Shown: in pieces, positions 62,509 to 64,000 of the stretch | How the letters are laid out: each line of letters opens with the position of its first letter | How positions within the stretch are numbered: position 1 is the first letter of the stretch | DNA from: Candidatus Poribacteria bacterium | GTDB taxonomy: Bacteria; Poribacteria; WGA-4E; PCPOR2b | Direction of reading: 5' to 3' | NCBI GenBank assembly: GCA_022822005.1 | Contig: JAJECO010000053.1 | Span: forward strand, 124,001 to 188,000 | DNA: 64,000 bases | Position numbers and translations under genes: made by a program | Notes under the pieces: model-generated | Database searches by the model: none | What the model saw: the letters and a program-made list of their open reading frames with translations, nothing else | Told to the model about the DNA's origin: nothing

Positions 62509-63936
62509 ATGTCTCAACCTAATCCTTTAACCTTGGGAACAACCAAACAACTCCTCTTCGATGACGCGCTTATTGAAGCTAAGGAGGGATTCACCACCAC
62601 CATGAACCCCGCCGTGCGGTCCAATACACCGGTGCTGACATCGGAAAAATCGTGGGAACGACACGGATGCAGTTGTCCCACAGTGATGCTCGATGAAGGC
62701 GTCTATAAGATGTGGTACACCGCCAACGGTGAGGATGGCGCCATGCGGGAGTGCTACGCCACTTCTACAGACGGGATTCACTGGGAACGACCTAACCTGG
62801 GACTGATTGACTACCAAGGCTCCCGTAACAACAATATCATCCCGCTCAGGCATGAAACTATCTTCAAAGATCCATCCGCCGAGCCCGAACGACGCTTCAA
62901 ATCCATTTCTGGCGGCGGGAAGTATGATTATGTAGCGGTATATGGGGGCGGTGCCCGATTCCGGTACGACGAAAATCCGCCAGAGACATGGCATTATGGC
63001 AGTGTCGCAGGCGCATATTCGCCTGACGGAATCCATTGGACGGCTTGCGAAAAACTGCTTATGCCGTGGTATACGGATACCCGAAATGTGGCTTTCTGGG
63101 ATGATCGCATTCAGAAATATGTGGCGTATGTCCGCTGGAACGAATACCTGCGGGTAGAGGATGGGGCACAGCGAGGGTCTTTTGATTACCGCGCTATCGC
63201 CCGTGCAGAAAGCGCAGACTACGAGAACTTTCCCGTGCCAGAAAAGATCTTAGAACCTGATTTCGATGACCCCGAAGATGCGGATATGTGGGGCGGTGGA
63301 TTATACGACACGGCAGCGGTAAAGTATCCCTTTGCGGACGACGCGTACTTCATCTTCACCGCCGCTTATTACCACACCACCGACGCGTTAGACATACAAC
63401 TTGCGACCAGCCGTGACGGAATCAATTTCACACGATGGCGCGAACCCTTTGTGAGGCTCGGTCCTGCCGGTGCTTTCGACTCAATGATGATCTATATGGG
63501 GGTCGGTATGTTGCCCGTCGGCGACGAACTCTGGATGTATTACGGCGGTTTCGACCAACCCCACGACAAGGTCACCGGCGAAGACTACCGCCCAGCTATC
63601 GGCTGCGCCCGTCTGAGGCTCGATGGTTTTGTCTCTCAAGATGCCGCCGGACAGGGCGGTTCGCTCACGACGCTGCCCTTTACCGTTGAAGGGAATCATT
63701 TGGAAGTGAACATGGACGGCAGCGCCAGAGGATGGATCAAGGCCGAAATCTTGGACGAGGGGATGCAGCCGTTGGCAGGTTTCGCGGAAGCAGACGCGGA
63801 TCGTCTCGGCGGGAGCAGCACAGCCCAGACCGTAACATGGAACGGCGAACACGATCTCTCAGCGCTCCAAGGAAAAATGGTGCGCTTGCGATTCGTAGGG
63901 CAGTCAGTCAAATTGTATGCGTTCCAGCTTCAATAA
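62509..63936 (+). CDS. Glycosidase-like five-bladed-propeller protein (GH32/43-like fold)
   Basis: 475 residues from the ATG at 62509, since AGGAG lies inside the frame that would start at 62494. Blade-like repeats: KMWYTANGEDGAMRECYATSTDGIHWERP, GAYSPDGIHWTACE, YVAYVRWNEYL, LATSRDGINFTRWREP and LWMYYGGFDQPHD. The S/TDG-I-H/N pattern is typical of GH43/32/130-like propellers, and a beta-sandwich tail ends the protein (LRFVGQSVKLYAF). No signal peptide. I cannot place the three catalytic acids with certainty. Confidence 0.65.
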   Translation: MSQPNPLTLGTTKQLLFDDALIEAKEGFTTTMNPAVRSNTPVLTSEKSWERHGCSCPTVMLDEGVYKMWYTANGEDGAMRECYATSTDGIHWERPNLGLIDYQGSRNNNIIPLRHETIFKDPSAEPERRFKSISGGGKYDYVAVYGGGARFRYDENPPETWHYGSVAGAYSPDGIHWTACEKLLMPWYTDTRNVAFWDDRIQKYVAYVRWNEYLRVEDGAQRGSFDYRAIARAESADYENFPVPEKILEPDFDDPEDADMWGGGLYDTAAVKYPFADDAYFIFTAAYYHTTDALDIQLATSRDGINFTRWREPFVRLGPAGAFDSMMIYMGVGMLPVGDELWMYYGGFDQPHDKVTGEDYRPAIGCARLRLDGFVSQDAAGQGGSLTTLPFTVEGNHLEVNMDGSARGWIKAEILDEGMQPLAGFAEADADRLGGSSTAQTVTWNGEHDLSALQGKMVRLRFVGQSVKLYAFQLQ

Positions 63937-63951
63937 CCGAAGGAGCTCCTT

Positions 63952-64000
63952 ATGAAGGGACAGCTTTCCTCAGAACACATCAACGCGTTGAATCGACCTC
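63952..64000 (+). CDS. Start of a gene cut by the window end
   Basis: ATG at 63952 with AAGGAG 7 nt upstream opens a frame (MKGQLSSEHINALNRP) that runs off the window after 16 codons. The helix-like start resembles many PhyH or kinase N-termini, but it is too short to name. It follows the propeller gene by 15 nt, so an operon is likely. Confidence 0.55.
   Translation, partial: MKGQLSSEHINALNRP

Overview
This 64 kb window looks like a bacterial chromosome of middling GC content. The gene repertoire fits a member of Candidatus Poribacteria or a related sponge- or particle-associated lineage. The pointers are several phytanoyl-CoA dioxygenase-like genes, Cys-type sulfatases, DUF2961/GH172, PmoA-like, Gfo/Idh/MocA, enolase-superfamily and creatininase genes, many secreted propeller or LolA-like proteins, and intergenic hairpin repeats. 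No rRNA gene, recognised tRNA or CRISPR array was seen, so this placement is inference.

Layout. 1-3 kb: an alkaline-phosphatase-superfamily phosphodiesterase cut by the window edge, a SnoaL-like protein and a deacetylase-fold protein. 3.2-5.9 kb: an AT-rich DUF2779 nuclease bracketed by repeats, then a 1.1 kb gene-free stretch with two perfect DnaA boxes and hairpin repeats. 5.9-14.5 kb: housekeeping genes on the plus strand (secreted trypsin-like protease with TPRs, glyA, folC, hppA pyrophosphatase, accC, comB). 14.9-22.9 kb: a minus-strand array of signal-peptide or membrane-anchored proteins (PD40 propeller, two LolA-like proteins, three single-pass proteins, a 51-residue peptide, a short metallophosphatase-like protein, a SUMF1-fold protein), with a C39-peptidase-like fragment, a frameshifted CcdA/DsbD remnant and an IS tail. 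23.0-23.3 kb: an 80-bp tandem repeat.

23.6-34.5 kb: an SGNH hydrolase, a GH-like TIM-barrel protein, an atypical kinase, a zinc-ribbon/PhnP-like pair, nfo, a SelA-like PLP enzyme, an aldo/keto reductase, two tandem trpD copies and two divergent PhyH genes. 35.5-36.9 kb: a TnpB element without TnpA. 36.9-53.2 kb: amidohydrolase plus sulfatase ending at a clear terminator, a large DUF6785-like membrane protein, an ECF sigma/anti-sigma operon, a tightly overlapping mscS-GH172-unknown-sulfatase operon, a PmoA-like/creatininase pair and a sulfatase-GNAT pair. 53.5-64 kb: nusB plus an NHL-propeller/barrel protein, then a plus-strand catabolic run (2OG oxygenase, PhyH, enolase superfamily, Gfo/Idh/MocA, GH-like), a PIN toxin-antitoxin pair flanked by two 123-bp inverted-repeat elements, a five-bladed-propeller glycosidase-like gene and the start of another gene.

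Taken together, the sulfatases, GH-like proteins, GH172, PmoA-like, creatininase, enolase, Gfo/Idh/MocA and dioxygenase genes suggest breakdown of sulfated or otherwise decorated host glycans and small organics. That is inference from families; no substrate can be read from the sequence. Mobile or repeat-derived features (TnpB element, twin 123-bp elements, hairpin pairs, tandem repeats, gene-conversion tract, pseudogenes) are frequent for the length.
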